64,000 nt of DNA from Hymenobacter algoricola (GCF_039539525.1 NZ_BAABDH010000015.1:62001-126000), one strand, 5' to 3'; positions 1 to 9,250 are shown, counted from the first letter of the stretch. Notes: a model not told the origin generated them from the sequence alone. Translations and numbers: made by a program.

Positions 1-2190
1 GTAGCCGCGGCCTTTGTCCAGCATGGCTTCGATAACGGTACCCACGGCGTTGCGGTCGGGGTTGGCTTTGAGTTCGAGCAGTTCGGCTTCGAGCAGTACC
101 TTTTCCAGCAAGTCCTCGATGCCGAGGCCCGACTTGGCCGATACTTCCTGCGACTGGTACTTGCCGCCCCACTCTTCCACCAGGATATTCATCGCCGACA
201 GCTCCTCACGGATCTTATCGGAGTTGGCCCCCGGCTTGTCAATCTTGTTCATCGCAATAACGATGGGCACACCCGCCGCTTGCGCGTGGTTGATGGCTTC
301 CCGGGTCTGCGGCATCACGGAGTCGTCGGCCGCAATGACGATGATGGCAATGTCAGTGACTTTGGCACCGCGGGCCCGCATGGCCGTAAAGGCTTCGTGA
401 CCCGGCGTATCGAGGAACGTAACCCGCTTGTTGGAAGCCGTCATTACGTCGTAGGCCCCAATGTGCTGGGTGATACCGCCGGCTTCGCCTTTGGCTACCG
501 TGGCGTTCCGGATGTAGTCAAGCAGGGAGGTCTTGCCGTGGTCGACGTGGCCCATGATGGTCACAATCGGAGCGCGGGAAACCAGGTCTTCCTCGTTTTC
601 TTCAATAGTAACGTCGCCTTCCTCTTCCTCCGCCGACAGGAACTCCACGTCGTAGCCGAACTCGTCGGCCACTACCGTAATAGCTTCTGCATCGAGACGC
701 TGGTTGATGGAGATGAACATGCCCATGTTCAGACACACCTTGATGACTTCGTTCACCGAGACGTCCATCAGCGAAGCCAGATCATTGGCCGAGATGAACT
801 CGGTTACTTTTAGAATCTTGGCGTCCAGCTCGTTCTGAGCGCGCTGGGCTTCCCGATCCTCCGCCCCACCGGCCCGCTTGTCGCGGCGGTATTTCGCACG
901 GTTGTTATTGTTGCCACCGCGGCCGCCGCTGAGCTTGGCCAGCGTCGCCTTGATCTGCTCCTGAATCTGCTTGTCGTTCTGCTCGGGCGTATTGGCAGCA
1001 CCGGGCGAGCCAGGGCCGATGGTCGGCCGCAAGGTGCTCGGGGGCCGCTGGCCCGGACCCGTGCGCGGACCCTGACCGGGGCCGCCGGGGCGCTGGCCGG
1101 GACCACCGGCGGGGCGGTTGCCCTGGTAGCCACCGCCAGTACCCGGTTGGGTGCCAGCGCCGGGCGTGGTGATAGCGCCGGCAGGACCGGGGATGCGCTG
1201 ACGTTTCTTCTTGTCGGGACTCAGGCCGCTCTTGCGAACATCGGACGAAGCCACCGGACGAGCCCCGCGGCCCCCGCGGCGCGAGGAATCCATCGGCAGC
1301 TCGATCTTGCCGAGAACTGTGAGGCCTTTCAGCTGGTCGGCCTTGGCCACAATGGTTCCGGCATCCTCGCCACCTTCAGCCGCGGAGGCGTCGGGGGCCA
1401 CCGGAGCCGTCGTGGCACTAGGAGCTACCGGAGCAGCAGGTGGGCTGGCCACCGCAGCCGGAGCGGCGGCGGGAGCCGGCACCGCCGGTACTTCTGCCGC
1501 AGGGGCAGCCGGCTTGGCTACCGGAGCAGCCTCTGCCGGCGTAGCCTGGGGCGCCGGAGCAACTTCGGCAGCTGGGGCAGGGGCCGCAACTGGCGCGGCG
1601 GGCTTGACTTCCGCAACGGGAGCTGGCGCGGGCTTCGGGGCAGGAGCCACGGCCGGCGCAGCAGCAGCAGCCACTGGAGCGGCGGCAACCGGAGCCGGGG
1701 CTGGCTTCGGAGCTACCGGCCGGCCTTTGGCGTCCAGCTCGATGCGGCCCAGCACTTTCAGGCCCGGTACCTTGGGCGCTTCCGTGGCGGGAGCCACCGG
1801 AGCCGGCGTGGGCTCTGGTTTGGCTTCAGCCACGGGGGCCGGCGCTACCGGTTGCGGCACTGCCGCAGCCTGAGGGGCTTCCACCGGCTTGGGGGCCGGC
1901 GCTGGCACAGGAGCCGCGGGCTTGGGAGCTGCGGGCTCAACCCGGGGCGCGGGGGCCGCTTCCAACTCCGTCTGGCGCTTGGCCTGCGTGAGCTTGGTCG
2001 CTTCCATCTTGTCCTGGGCCGAGGAGGCAAACTCCTTTTCCAGCATGCCCACCTGTTCGGCAGTCAGCTTCGTGGTAGGTTTGTTTTCTACCTGATGCCC
2101 TTTCTTGGCCAAGGTTTCAACAACCGTAGCCATTCCAATATTCAGGTCTTTGGCTGCCTGCTGGAGCCGTTTAGGTGCTGCTTCCGCCAT
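1..2190 (-). CDS. infB: Translation initiation factor IF-2 (3' end beyond window)
   Basis: IF-2 is the GTPase that places initiator tRNA on the 30S subunit and promotes subunit joining. The visible 730 residues start with an IF2_N-like domain (about 1-55), then a very long Ala/Pro/Val-rich low-complexity stretch (about 75-325), a Gly/Arg/Gln-rich stretch (about 340-430), a second N-terminal domain, and the G domain. The P-loop GHVDHGKT lies at residues 547-554, followed by the DTPGH and NKID motifs. The frame is open to base 1, so the rest of the G domain and the C-terminal domains are outside the window. It is the last visible gene of the rimP-nusA-infB cluster, 122 bp after nusA. The long A/P-rich linker is typical of Bacteroidota IF-2, which is often about 1000 residues. 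The identification is secure. Confidence 0.97.
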   Translation of the reverse strand, partial: MAEAAPKRLQQAAKDLNIGMATVVETLAKKGHQVENKPTTKLTAEQVGMLEKEFASSAQDKMEATKLTQAKRQTELEAAPAPRVEPAAPKPAAPVPAPAPKPVEAPQAAAVPQPVAPAPVAEAKPEPTPAPVAPATEAPKVPGLKVLGRIELDAKGRPVAPKPAPAPVAAAPVAAAAAPAVAPAPKPAPAPVAEVKPAAPVAAPAPAAEVAPAPQATPAEAAPVAKPAAPAAEVPAVPAPAAAPAAVASPPAAPVAPSATTAPVAPDASAAEGGEDAGTIVAKADQLKGLTVLGKIELPMDSSRRGGRGARPVASSDVRKSGLSPDKKKRQRIPGPAGAITTPGAGTQPGTGGGYQGNRPAGGPGQRPGGPGQGPRTGPGQRPPSTLRPTIGPGSPGAANTPEQNDKQIQEQIKATLAKLSGGRGGNNNNRAKYRRDKRAGGAEDREAQRAQNELDAKILKVTEFISANDLASLMDVSVNEVIKVCLNMGMFISINQRLDAEAITVVADEFGYDVEFLSAEEEEGDVTIEENEEDLVSRAPIVTIMGHVDHGKTSLLDYIRNATVAKGEAGGITQHIGAYDVMTASNKRVTFLDTPGHEAFTAMRARGAKVTDIAIIVIAADDSVMPQTREAINHAQAAGVPIVIAMNKIDKPGANSDKIREELSAMNILVEEWGGKYQSQEVSAKSGLGIEDLLEKVLLEAELLELKANPDRNAVGTVIEAMLDKGRGY

Positions 2191-2223
2191 TCTATGCTCG
2201 CGAACGATACTCTTATTCAGATA

Positions 2224-2231
2224 CAAAGGTA
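2224..2231 (-). promoter_or_regulatory. Possible internal promoter -7 box for infB
   Basis: The minus strand reads TACCTTTG, an exact match to the Bacteroidota -7 consensus TAnnTTTG, with its end 33 bp upstream of the infB ATG. I see no good TTG at the expected -33 distance, so this is a half-site only. It would allow infB to be expressed in addition to read-through from nusA. Confidence 0.4.
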
Positions 2232-2312
2232 CTACATTAAATCTTGCCAGCCGGCGCTAAATCACGCCAGGTAGCATGATTCAGCGCCCTTGCCGTACCG
2301 GCCGCCGCGCAT

Positions 2313-3608
2313 TCATTGCGCGTCGCCGGAGTTTGGTGCTTCTTCTTCGGTTTCGGCCTCCGGATCGGCATCATCGAATTCGTTGCGAATGATGCGGAAC
2401 ACGTCCTCTACGGTGACGTCCTCCAGTTCCGTGCGGCGCACGATGTCTTCCTTGCTCACGGCCAAAACGGCGCGGCCGGTGTCGAGACCGATTTTCTTGA
2501 GCTCTTCCAATACCCAGGGCTCGATTTCGTCCTGGAATTCGTCGAGCGCAATATCCTCGTCGTAGTCGCCGGCTTCGCGGAACACGTCGATTTCCATGCC
2601 TACCAACCGGCTGGCCAACTTAATGTTGGCACCGCCGCGGCCGATAGCCAGGCTCACCTGATCGGGTTTGAGGAACACGGAAACCCGGCCGGTTTGTTCA
2701 TTAATGCGCATCGAGCCGATTTTGGCCGGCGACAAAGCGCGCTGAATGTACAGCTCCAGGTTGTCGGTGTAGTTGATGACGTCGATGTTCTCGTTTTCCA
2801 GCTCCCGTACCACGGCGTGAATCCGCGAGCCTTTCATGCCGACGCAGGCCCCCACGGGGTCAATCCGGTCGTCGTAGCTTTCTACGGCCACCTTGGCCCG
2901 TTCGCCCGGCTCGCGCACGATGTTCTTGATGGTGATCAGGCCATCGTAGATTTCGGGTACTTCCAGCTCAAACAGCCGCTCCAGGAATGCCGGAGCCGCA
3001 CGCGAGAGGATAATCTTGGGCGTGCCGTTGATGATTTCGACGCGGTGGACTACGGCGCGCACGGTGTCGCCCTTGCGGTAGCGGTCCTTCGGAATCTGCT
3101 CCGCTTTCGGCAGCACCAGCTCGTTTTCTTCCTTGTCCAGAATCAGCGCCTCGCGGCTCCACACCTGGTACACTTCCCCGGTCACGATTTCGCCGACCTG
3201 GTCTTTGTACTGCTGGTAGAGGTTGTCGCGCTCCAAGTCCTTCACGCGCTGAATCAGCGTCTGGCGGGCCATGAGCACGGCGCGGCGGCCGAAATCTTCC
3301 AGCTTCACTTCCTCGGCTACCTGCTCGCCTACCTCAAAGTCAGCCTCGATCTTCTGGGCCTCGGTCAGCGGAATCTTGTCGAAATCCCAGATGTCCTCGG
3401 AGTCGTCGTCCACGATTTCGCGGTTGCGCCAGATTTCCAGGTCGCCTTTGTCCACGTTCAGAATCACGTCGAAGTTCTCGTCCGTCGTGTACTTTTTGCG
3501 GATCATCGTGCGGAACACGTCCTCCAGGATGCTCATCATCGTGGGGCGGTCAATGTTCTTGGATCTAGCGAACTCGGCGAACGATTCGATTAAGACGTTG
3601 CTGTTCAT
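2313..3608 (-). CDS. nusA: Transcription termination/antitermination factor NusA
   Basis: NusA binds RNA polymerase and nascent RNA and modulates pausing, intrinsic termination and antitermination. The 431-residue protein shows the expected order: N-terminal polymerase-binding domain (about 1-130), an S1 domain beginning near the GEIVTGEVYQV segment, then two KH domains (the GACVGMKGSRI and AIGRGGANIKLA motifs), and a short acidic tail rich in Glu/Asp. The second KH is followed by a short helical segment rather than the E. coli-type AR repeats, so the length is normal for Bacteroidota. It sits between rimP (130 bp upstream) and infB (122 bp downstream) in the conserved order. The ATG at 3608 begins with MNSNVLIESF, a typical start for this group. 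Confidence 0.97.
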   Translation of the reverse strand: MNSNVLIESFAEFARSKNIDRPTMMSILEDVFRTMIRKKYTTDENFDVILNVDKGDLEIWRNREIVDDDSEDIWDFDKIPLTEAQKIEADFEVGEQVAEEVKLEDFGRRAVLMARQTLIQRVKDLERDNLYQQYKDQVGEIVTGEVYQVWSREALILDKEENELVLPKAEQIPKDRYRKGDTVRAVVHRVEIINGTPKIILSRAAPAFLERLFELEVPEIYDGLITIKNIVREPGERAKVAVESYDDRIDPVGACVGMKGSRIHAVVRELENENIDVINYTDNLELYIQRALSPAKIGSMRINEQTGRVSVFLKPDQVSLAIGRGGANIKLASRLVGMEIDVFREAGDYDEDIALDEFQDEIEPWVLEELKKIGLDTGRAVLAVSKEDIVRRTELEDVTVEDVFRIIRNEFDDADPEAETEEEAPNSGDAQ

Positions 3609-3738
3609 AGTAGTTGAGCTATTAGCCGGAGGTTGGCCTGTTGGGGTGTAACGTGCACCGCAAGGCCGGCGCCGCAGCCGGGGAGGTAGATTGATTGCAA
3701 ACGAAGGCCAACGACTTTGCCGGAAGTTGACCGGTACC

Positions 3739-4212
3739 TTATTTAAACGAAATAACTACCCGGGCTTCCTTGATGGTATCGAACGGCACGAGGACGGCGG
3801 GCAGAATGCTCTTTTTGGTTTTCACCTTTACTTCTTCGGCCAGCTGAATGCCTTCGGCTTCCACGGCTTCCATAGCGCCGGTCTTCTCGGTGCCATCGGT
3901 CAGGGTGAGCTTGAGCGTGCGGCCCACGTGGCGGGCATACTGCCGCGGGTCGCTCAGGGGTTGGTCGGCGCCGGGGGAAGTGACTTCCAGCGTGTAGCTG
4001 GCTTCCTCCCCGTAGGCCTCATCGATGCGGTGGGCCAGCCGGCGGCTTACTTTCACGCACAGATCAATGCCCAGCCCTTCTTCGCCATCCAGGATAGCCG
4101 TGACTTTGGGCCGGATGGCCGAGTCGGAAATGGTGAGGTCGATGACGAATACGCTCAGGTCAGAGATACTGTCCTGGAGCATTTCGGCAAGGCGGGCGCG
4201 GTCGAATTTCAT
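3739..4212 (-). CDS. rimP: Ribosome maturation factor RimP
   Basis: RimP helps the 30S subunit mature. The chosen ATG gives 157 residues starting MKFDRARLAEML. The frame is open 24 codons further upstream, but that part crosses the hairpin and promoter region and has no family resemblance. The N-terminal domain carries the family features around DLTISDSAIRPKVTAILDGEEGLGIDLCVKVSR and the Glu/Ser/Pro segment with LEVTSPGADQPLSDPRQYARHVGR, the hallmark of the RimP N-terminal/C-terminal junction; the C-terminal SH3-like part follows. It is the first gene of the rimP-nusA-infB cluster. Length matches the family (about 150). Identification rests on motif pattern plus the conserved neighbourhood. 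Confidence 0.95.
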   Translation of the reverse strand: MKFDRARLAEMLQDSISDLSVFVIDLTISDSAIRPKVTAILDGEEGLGIDLCVKVSRRLAHRIDEAYGEEASYTLEVTSPGADQPLSDPRQYARHVGRTLKLTLTDGTEKTGAMEAVEAEGIQLAEEVKVKTKKSILPAVLVPFDTIKEARVVISFK

Positions 4213-4230
4213 TGAAGTTGAACTGGGTGG

Positions 4231-4262
4231 CAAAAGAAAGGGGGGACAGTGCGTCCCCCCTT
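4231..4262 (-). terminator. GC hairpin plus T-tract in the rimP leader (attenuator or terminator)
   Basis: On the minus strand AAGGGGGGAC pairs perfectly with GTCCCCCCTT around a 5-nt loop, and is followed by TTTCTTTT. This is a canonical intrinsic terminator shape. It lies downstream of the large surface-protein gene, but also downstream of the predicted rimP promoter and only 19 bp before the rimP ATG, so it would be transcribed in the rimP-nusA-infB leader. Confidence 0.75.
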
Positions 4263-4281
4263 CCGTGTCAATTGCTTGGCG

Positions 4282-4312
4282 CAAAGATAGGGTAAAATCC
4301 GGCGGCGCGCAA
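4282..4312 (-). promoter_or_regulatory. Predicted promoter of rimP-nusA-infB
   Basis: On the minus strand a TTG (4312-4310) is followed after 20 bp by TATCTTTG (4289-4282), matching the Bacteroidota consensus TTG-N19-TAnnTTTG with one extra spacer base. The expected start near 4275 gives a leader of about 60 nt that contains the hairpin at 4238-4262. It lies in the gap just after the stop of the upstream gene. Confidence 0.65.
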
Positions 4313-4332
4313 GTAGAGGCCCCACGCCGGGC

Positions 4333-7300
4333 CTACAGCTCGCGCTTTACCTCCACCCAGCCCTTGGCTTTGCGGCCCTCGGTATCGACCAGGAAATAAT
4401 AGTAGATGCCGTCGGGCAGGTTCTCGCCGCGCCAGTTGTTGCGGTAGCTGGCGGTTTCGTAGAGCTTGGTGCCCCAGCGGTTGAAAATCTGGAGCCTGGC
4501 GGGCAGGCAGCTGAAGCGCGGCCGGAACGCCTCGTTGAGCGAGTCGCCGTTGGGCGTGATGATGTTCGGCACGAAAACCTCCCCGACCGAAACGGGCAGG
4601 AAGGACGTTACCACCAGGCAGTTGGCGTAGCGGGCCGTCAGGCGGACCTGGTAGTTGCCGGGCTCGGTGAAAACGTGGGTCGGGCCGGCCTCGGTGGAGG
4701 TGGCGCCGTCGCCGAAGGTCCAGAGGTAGGTGCCGCCGGCCAAAACCGCCTCGAAGGTGCAGGTGAAGGGTGCCAGGCCGGCGTACTCCCGGGCCGACTG
4801 GCATTCGGGCACGTTCAGGGGGGCGTTGGCCGTGGGCGTGGGAGCCAGCACCACTTGCCGCAGGTCGGAGTTGGTGCAGCCGTTTTCGGTGACGGCGTAG
4901 CGCAGCGTCAGGATGGCCCCTTTATTATTGGTGTTGGGCGGCGTAAACAATCCGGCCGCCGTCACGCCCGGTCCGCTCCAGATGCCCCCGCCCGGCTTGG
5001 CCCCCTGCAGCTGAAAGGGCTGAAACTGGTCGGAGCAGAGCGTGGTGTCGGGGCCGGCGGTGATGTCGGGCAGCTTTTTGACGATGACGCTCTGGGCGGC
5101 GGACGTGCAGCTCACCGTGTCGTTGAGGGTGTAGAGCAGCGTGAAGGTGCCCGCGCCCGTGGTGGCCGGGTTGAAGCGGTTGCCCGAAACGCCGGGTCCG
5201 CTGAACGTGCCGCCCGGCGGGGAAGCCGCCAGCGTAATGGCCGCCCCATCAAGGCAGAGCGAGGGCAGCGGGGCAAAGGAAGCGGGGACATTCGGCGTCA
5301 CGGTCATGCGCAGCGGGCGGCTGCTGAGGCAGGTGCCGGCAACGGGGACGGTGTAGGTCAGGATATTGGCGCCCAGCAGCGCCGGCGAAGGCGTGAACTG
5401 GAAGCCGCCGCCGGCCCGCACGGATACGCCCGGGCCCGCCCAGGTGCCGCCGGCCGGAGTGCCGCCAAGGACAACAGGCGTGGCGCTGACGCACACGTAG
5501 CGGTTGGGGCCGGGGTCGGCCAGGGCTTTGCCGAAGTCCATCTTGAAGGCGGCGTTGTTGCAGTTGCTGCTGTTGTTTTGGGTGGAATAGGTGTTGACCC
5601 CCGCCAGAATGGGGAAAGCCGAGGAGCTGCCGCAGCCGGCGCACACGGCCTGGTAGACGATACCGCGCTTGTCGAACCGGGACGTGCCGCCGTCGACATG
5701 CTCGCCGCGGCCGCCGTTTTCCCCGAAAAAGGAGGCGTACTCCAGCCCCTGCATGCCCGGCGTGAACTGGGCCAGGTAAAAGTCGGAGCCGTCGGAAGTG
5801 CGCTGGATAGCGTTGTTCGTGACCGGGAAAGAGGCAATGCTTTGCTTGTCGTAGTTGACCACGCCGCCCCAGCCGCAGACGTAGATTCGCTCACAGTCAT
5901 CGACCAGGAAAGCGGTGGGCGAAATATGCGGCCCGAACCCGCCTGCCGCCCCGACGCCGAAGGTAGTGGAGTACACGCCCGCCGCTAGCGTGGGCGTGAG
6001 CTTCTGGATAAACTGCCGGGCATTGGGCGTATTGTACAGGCCTAGCGTGACGGGGTAGGTGCCATCCGTTTGGCCCAGCAGGTACACGTTGCTGGCCGCG
6101 TCGAGCTGCAGAAAGTACGCCTGATCCAGTGCCGAGGTACCGATATAGGACGACTGCAGCAGCGTGTTGCCGGTGGCGCTGAGGTGCGCTACGAAGCCGT
6201 CGGTGCCGCCGTTGGTGTTCGGGCGGAAGCTGCCGGCGGTGGTAGGAAAGTCGGTGCCCTGGGTGCCGCCGCACACGTACACCGTGCGGGCCGCATCAAG
6301 CTGGATGGAATAGGCTGCGTCGTGGCCGTTGCTGCCCAGCAGGGTGCTCCAGATCAGGGTGCGCAGGTCGGCCGACAGCTTGCAGACCACGGCATCATTG
6401 CCGGCTTTATGGACGGTCTGGAAGCCGTTGGGCACCGGGAAGTCGTTGCTGCTGCTGGAAGAGGCCAGGTAGATGTTGCCGCTGCCGTCGGTGATGACGT
6501 CGCCGCGGAACTGGTCGCCGTAGTTCTGCACCAGGCCCCCGCCGGTTTGGGGCGTGGTGCCCTGCCTGAGGCCATCGTTGCCGGTGCCGCCCAGAAAAGT
6601 AGAAGCCACCAGGGCCGAGCCGTCGGCTTTGAGCTTGGTAATAACCAGGTCGCTGCCCACCGGGTAATCGATGCCGCCCAGCGGCTCAAAGCCGATTCCC
6701 CCGTTGAACGTGCGGTCGTAGGCGGTGCTGGTAACCGGGTAGTTGGCCGAGCCGGTTGAGCCCAGAATCACCAGCTCCCCCTGCGAATTCACCACCAGGC
6801 TGTGCGGGCAGTCGGCGCTGCTGCCGCCCACGTAGGTGGCGTACAGCCGGGCCGCGGAGCCGGTGACGGCGGTATTGTACTTGATAATGGCAATGTCGAC
6901 GTTGCCGTTGTAGCTCAGGTCGAAGGCGCCAACGCTGACGGGGAAGCCCGGCTCCAGGGCCACGCCGCCGGAATACATGTTGCCCTGCGGATCATAGGTG
7001 GCCGTAAAGCCCCAGTTGTCGCCGGACGAGCCGGTAAACGAGGAGAAGATGACGGTCGGGTCGATAAGCAGGGGCTGGCGGTGGTTGTAGCGGCCCAGGC
7101 GGAAGGAAACGGTGGTGCCGTTCAGCTCGAAGGCGCAGGCTACCGGCACGCGCTGGTTGCCGCGCTGCTGCCAGGCGCGCGGGGCCTGCTCGGTCACCAG
7201 TCCCACCGAGGTGCTGATGAGCAGGTTGCCATCCTTAAGCAGCACCTTCTCGGCCCCCGCGTAGCGCAGACGAATCTGGTCGGGGCGCGCCCCGGGCTGC

Positions 7301-7797
7301 ACCGTGAAGTCGTACTCCAGCTGCTGGGTGGCATTCTCGTAGAGGTGCACGCCGATGCCCGGGTACACCTCGGAGTAGCGCAGCTGCCGGAAGCCGCGCA
7401 CGTGGCTGGCCCAGCGGGCCGGGTCGTTGCCGCGGAAGTAGTTGCGCTGCTCGGTGGTGGGCTGCTCAGCGCTGATGGCCGGGGTAGCGCTGCCGCCCTC
7501 AAACGTGACGGAGTACGCGTGGGCGGGCAGCTTGTCGGTAGCCCCGGGGCTGTGGTCGTGGTGGGCCCGCAGCGCCGCCGGACTTATAAAGGAGTAGGTG
7601 AAGCCCGCCGGGGTGACGAACAGCCGACCCGCGGGCAGCGCCGCCGCGTACCGCACCCGGGCATCCCACTGGCCCTTGTTTTCAACGAATTCCAGGCTGG
7701 CGGCCGGCGTTTCGGATGGACGCGGCGCGGCCGCCGGGCGCAGGGCCGCCAGCAGCAGGGGCAGCAGCAGATAATAGCGGATGGTAGAAAGTAGCAT
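4333..7797 (-). CDS. Secreted SBBP-repeat protein with T9SS type B (gliding-motility-like) C-terminus
   Basis: This 1154-residue exported protein has an N-terminal signal peptide (Leu/Ala-rich to about residue 25). A DUF7948-type N-terminal region follows (the FVENKGQWD motif near 37-46), then several seven-bladed beta-propeller (SBBP) repeats from about 240 to 700 with recurring YATYVGGSSAD-like and ILGST motifs. Next come Ig/PKD-like modules, including a clear PKD signature ending WTFGDGAT...HVFTEPG. The last 80 residues form a gliding-motility-associated C-terminal domain (NIITPNGDSLNE, LQIFNRWG, LPDGIYYYFL), known as the type B signal for the type IX secretion system. I infer export across the outer membrane to the surface or medium; the ligand or function is unknown. 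It sits alone, convergent with nothing, upstream of the rimP cluster. Confidence 0.9.
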   Translation of the reverse strand: MLLSTIRYYLLLPLLLAALRPAAAPRPSETPAASLEFVENKGQWDARVRYAAALPAGRLFVTPAGFTYSFISPAALRAHHDHSPGATDKLPAHAYSVTFEGGSATPAISAEQPTTEQRNYFRGNDPARWASHVRGFRQLRYSEVYPGIGVHLYENATQQLEYDFTVQPGARPDQIRLRYAGAEKVLLKDGNLLISTSVGLVTEQAPRAWQQRGNQRVPVACAFELNGTTVSFRLGRYNHRQPLLIDPTVIFSSFTGSSGDNWGFTATYDPQGNMYSGGVALEPGFPVSVGAFDLSYNGNVDIAIIKYNTAVTGSAARLYATYVGGSSADCPHSLVVNSQGELVILGSTGSANYPVTSTAYDRTFNGGIGFEPLGGIDYPVGSDLVITKLKADGSALVASTFLGGTGNDGLRQGTTPQTGGGLVQNYGDQFRGDVITDGSGNIYLASSSSSNDFPVPNGFQTVHKAGNDAVVCKLSADLRTLIWSTLLGSNGHDAAYSIQLDAARTVYVCGGTQGTDFPTTAGSFRPNTNGGTDGFVAHLSATGNTLLQSSYIGTSALDQAYFLQLDAASNVYLLGQTDGTYPVTLGLYNTPNARQFIQKLTPTLAAGVYSTTFGVGAAGGFGPHISPTAFLVDDCERIYVCGWGGVVNYDKQSIASFPVTNNAIQRTSDGSDFYLAQFTPGMQGLEYASFFGENGGRGEHVDGGTSRFDKRGIVYQAVCAGCGSSSAFPILAGVNTYSTQNNSSNCNNAAFKMDFGKALADPGPNRYVCVSATPVVLGGTPAGGTWAGPGVSVRAGGGFQFTPSPALLGANILTYTVPVAGTCLSSRPLRMTVTPNVPASFAPLPSLCLDGAAITLAASPPGGTFSGPGVSGNRFNPATTGAGTFTLLYTLNDTVSCTSAAQSVIVKKLPDITAGPDTTLCSDQFQPFQLQGAKPGGGIWSGPGVTAAGLFTPPNTNNKGAILTLRYAVTENGCTNSDLRQVVLAPTPTANAPLNVPECQSAREYAGLAPFTCTFEAVLAGGTYLWTFGDGATSTEAGPTHVFTEPGNYQVRLTARYANCLVVTSFLPVSVGEVFVPNIITPNGDSLNEAFRPRFSCLPARLQIFNRWGTKLYETASYRNNWRGENLPDGIYYYFLVDTEGRKAKGWVEVKREL

Positions 7798-7891
7798 GCT
7801 ATAGAGGAAAAGACGACAGGCAAGTTACAACGAAAGATGTTGGGTTACCTGGCCCCAAAATCAGCCAACCCCGCATTCCAGCCGTAAGTTC

Positions 7892-7899
7892 TACCTTTG
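7892..7899 (+). promoter_or_regulatory. Promoter -7 box upstream of the EEP gene
   Basis: TACCTTTG matches the Bacteroidota -7 consensus and lies 29 bp before the predicted GTG start. No TTG stands at the usual -33 distance, so strength is uncertain. Confidence 0.5.
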
Positions 7900-7928
7900 C
7901 CCGGCTCTTCCACCCCGGGCCTTTCGCC

Positions 7929-9035
7929 GTGCGTCGTTCCTTTGCTTTTAAGTGTACTCTGCTCGTTATCGGGTGGCTGCTGGTCGCCATTGCCAGCGCG
8001 CAGATTCCGGCGCGCACGTTCTGGCCGGCCTCCTTTGTGGCGCTGACGCTGCCCGTGGCCCTGGGGCTGAACCTGGCCGCGGCCCTGTACTGGCTGCTGC
8101 GCAACTGGCGGGTGGCCGCTGTGCCCATCATCGTGGCCGTGCTCACCTGGCCGCACTTCCAGCGCGGGCTGGCCCTGCACCCGCTGCACTCGGCCCCGGC
8201 CGCCGACCTGCCCGGGCAGCGCGTGCGGCTGCTCAGCGCCAACGTGCGCATCTTCAACGTGTACCCGCAGCTGCACGCCGACAACCCGCAGTCGCCGGAC
8301 AAGATGATCCGGTGGATTGCCGCCAACCCGGCCGACATCATCTGCCTGCAGGAGTTCTACAATGAGCCCCGCAAGTCGAAGCTGGATAAGAATGTGATGA
8401 GCTCGGTGGAGCGTATCGGGCGGCAGACGGGGCGGCAGGTGTTCGTGTCCAAAACGCTGACCAACTGGATGGGGGGCGAGTTCGGCATGGCCATCTTCTC
8501 GCGCTACCCCATCGTGCGGCGCGGCACCATCAGCTTCGACAAGCTCAGCCAGAACCACGCCATGTACGCCGACCTGAAGCTGCCCGGCGGCGACACGGTG
8601 CGGGTGTTCAACTTCCACCTGCAGAGCATGAGCATGGAGGAAAAGGACATTGTGGACAGCTACTCGAGCAAGGCGGGCCTGCGGGCCAAAGGGCTGGGGC
8701 TGATGCGGCGCTACAAGCGCGGCCTTGTGGCGCGCAGCGTGCAGATCGATACGCTGATGCGGCGCTTTGACAAGTCGCCGTACCCGCTGCTGCTCTGCGC
8801 CGACCTCAACGACCTGCCCTACAGCTACAGCTACGACCAGTTGGCCGACCACTTCCAGAATGCCTGGGCCACGGTGGGCACCGGCGTGGGGGCCACCTAC
8901 AACGGCCGCCTGCCCTTCGTGCGCATCGACAACCAGTTCGCGGGCCCGCAGTGGATTGTGGACGATTTCAAAGTCCACTACGAAATAGGTTACTCCGACC
9001 ATTTCCCGACCTCGGCCGTGTACCGGCTGCGCTAG
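7929..9035 (+). CDS. Membrane-anchored endonuclease/exonuclease/phosphatase (EEP) family protein
   Basis: The 368-residue product begins with three hydrophobic segments (about 8-25, 32-56 and 60-75) that likely anchor it in the inner membrane. The rest is an EEP-fold catalytic domain. Landmarks of the fold are LSANVRIFN (the N-containing first motif), IICLQEFYN with the metal-binding Glu, the LLCADLND motif (Asp/Asn), and the terminal YSDHFPTSAVY with the Asp-His pair. Such proteins in Bacteroidota are annotated as endonuclease/exonuclease/phosphatase family; the substrate (phosphodiester, lipid or nucleic acid) cannot be read from sequence. The start is a GTG placed 29 bp after a TAnnTTTG box. 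It is probably monocistronic, with a hairpin covering its stop codon. Confidence 0.9.
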   Translation: MRRSFAFKCTLLVIGWLLVAIASAQIPARTFWPASFVALTLPVALGLNLAAALYWLLRNWRVAAVPIIVAVLTWPHFQRGLALHPLHSAPAADLPGQRVRLLSANVRIFNVYPQLHADNPQSPDKMIRWIAANPADIICLQEFYNEPRKSKLDKNVMSSVERIGRQTGRQVFVSKTLTNWMGGEFGMAIFSRYPIVRRGTISFDKLSQNHAMYADLKLPGGDTVRVFNFHLQSMSMEEKDIVDSYSSKAGLRAKGLGLMRRYKRGLVARSVQIDTLMRRFDKSPYPLLLCADLNDLPYSYSYDQLADHFQNAWATVGTGVGATYNGRLPFVRIDNQFAGPQWIVDDFKVHYEIGYSDHFPTSAVYRLR

Positions 9036-9069
9036 CGCCGGCGGATAATTTTTGCCGGGGCTAGTGCAG
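9027..9069. repeat. Long imperfect hairpin over the EEP stop codon
   Basis: The arms at 9027-9042 and 9054-9069 pair at 15 of 16 positions (one G-G mismatch and one G-T pair) around an A/T-rich 11-nt loop. The stop codon lies in the left arm. There is no T-tract after the right arm, so it is a 3'-end structure rather than a standard terminator. The next 170 bp hold only the cysS promoter. Confidence 0.6.
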
Positions 9070-9238
9070 CCGGCCAATGGGATGTACTGCTAATGGAACT
9101 TTATATACTCCCGCAACCATGTTTTGTACTCACAGAGTACTGCCTTTGACTGAATCGGGACAATAAGCGACTATATAGCGTTTCATACAGGCCAAATCGG
9201 CGGGCGCATACCGGCGCCCGCCGCCCGCTAAATCTTTC

Positions 9239-9246
9239 TACTTTTG
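9239..9246 (+). promoter_or_regulatory. cysS promoter -7 box very close to the ATG
   Basis: TACTTTTG matches TAnnTTTG and ends only 4 bp before the cysS ATG. With the usual offset the transcript would start at or near the initiation codon, which would make the mRNA leaderless or nearly so. Confidence 0.5.
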
Positions 9247-9250
9247 CTCC

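Noticed and set aside
1147..2274. Ser/Arg/Gly-rich plus-strand frame of 375 codons
   Set aside because: It is the antisense of the infB Ala/Pro-rich region; composition mirrors GC-rich Ala/Pro codons and no start context or domain.
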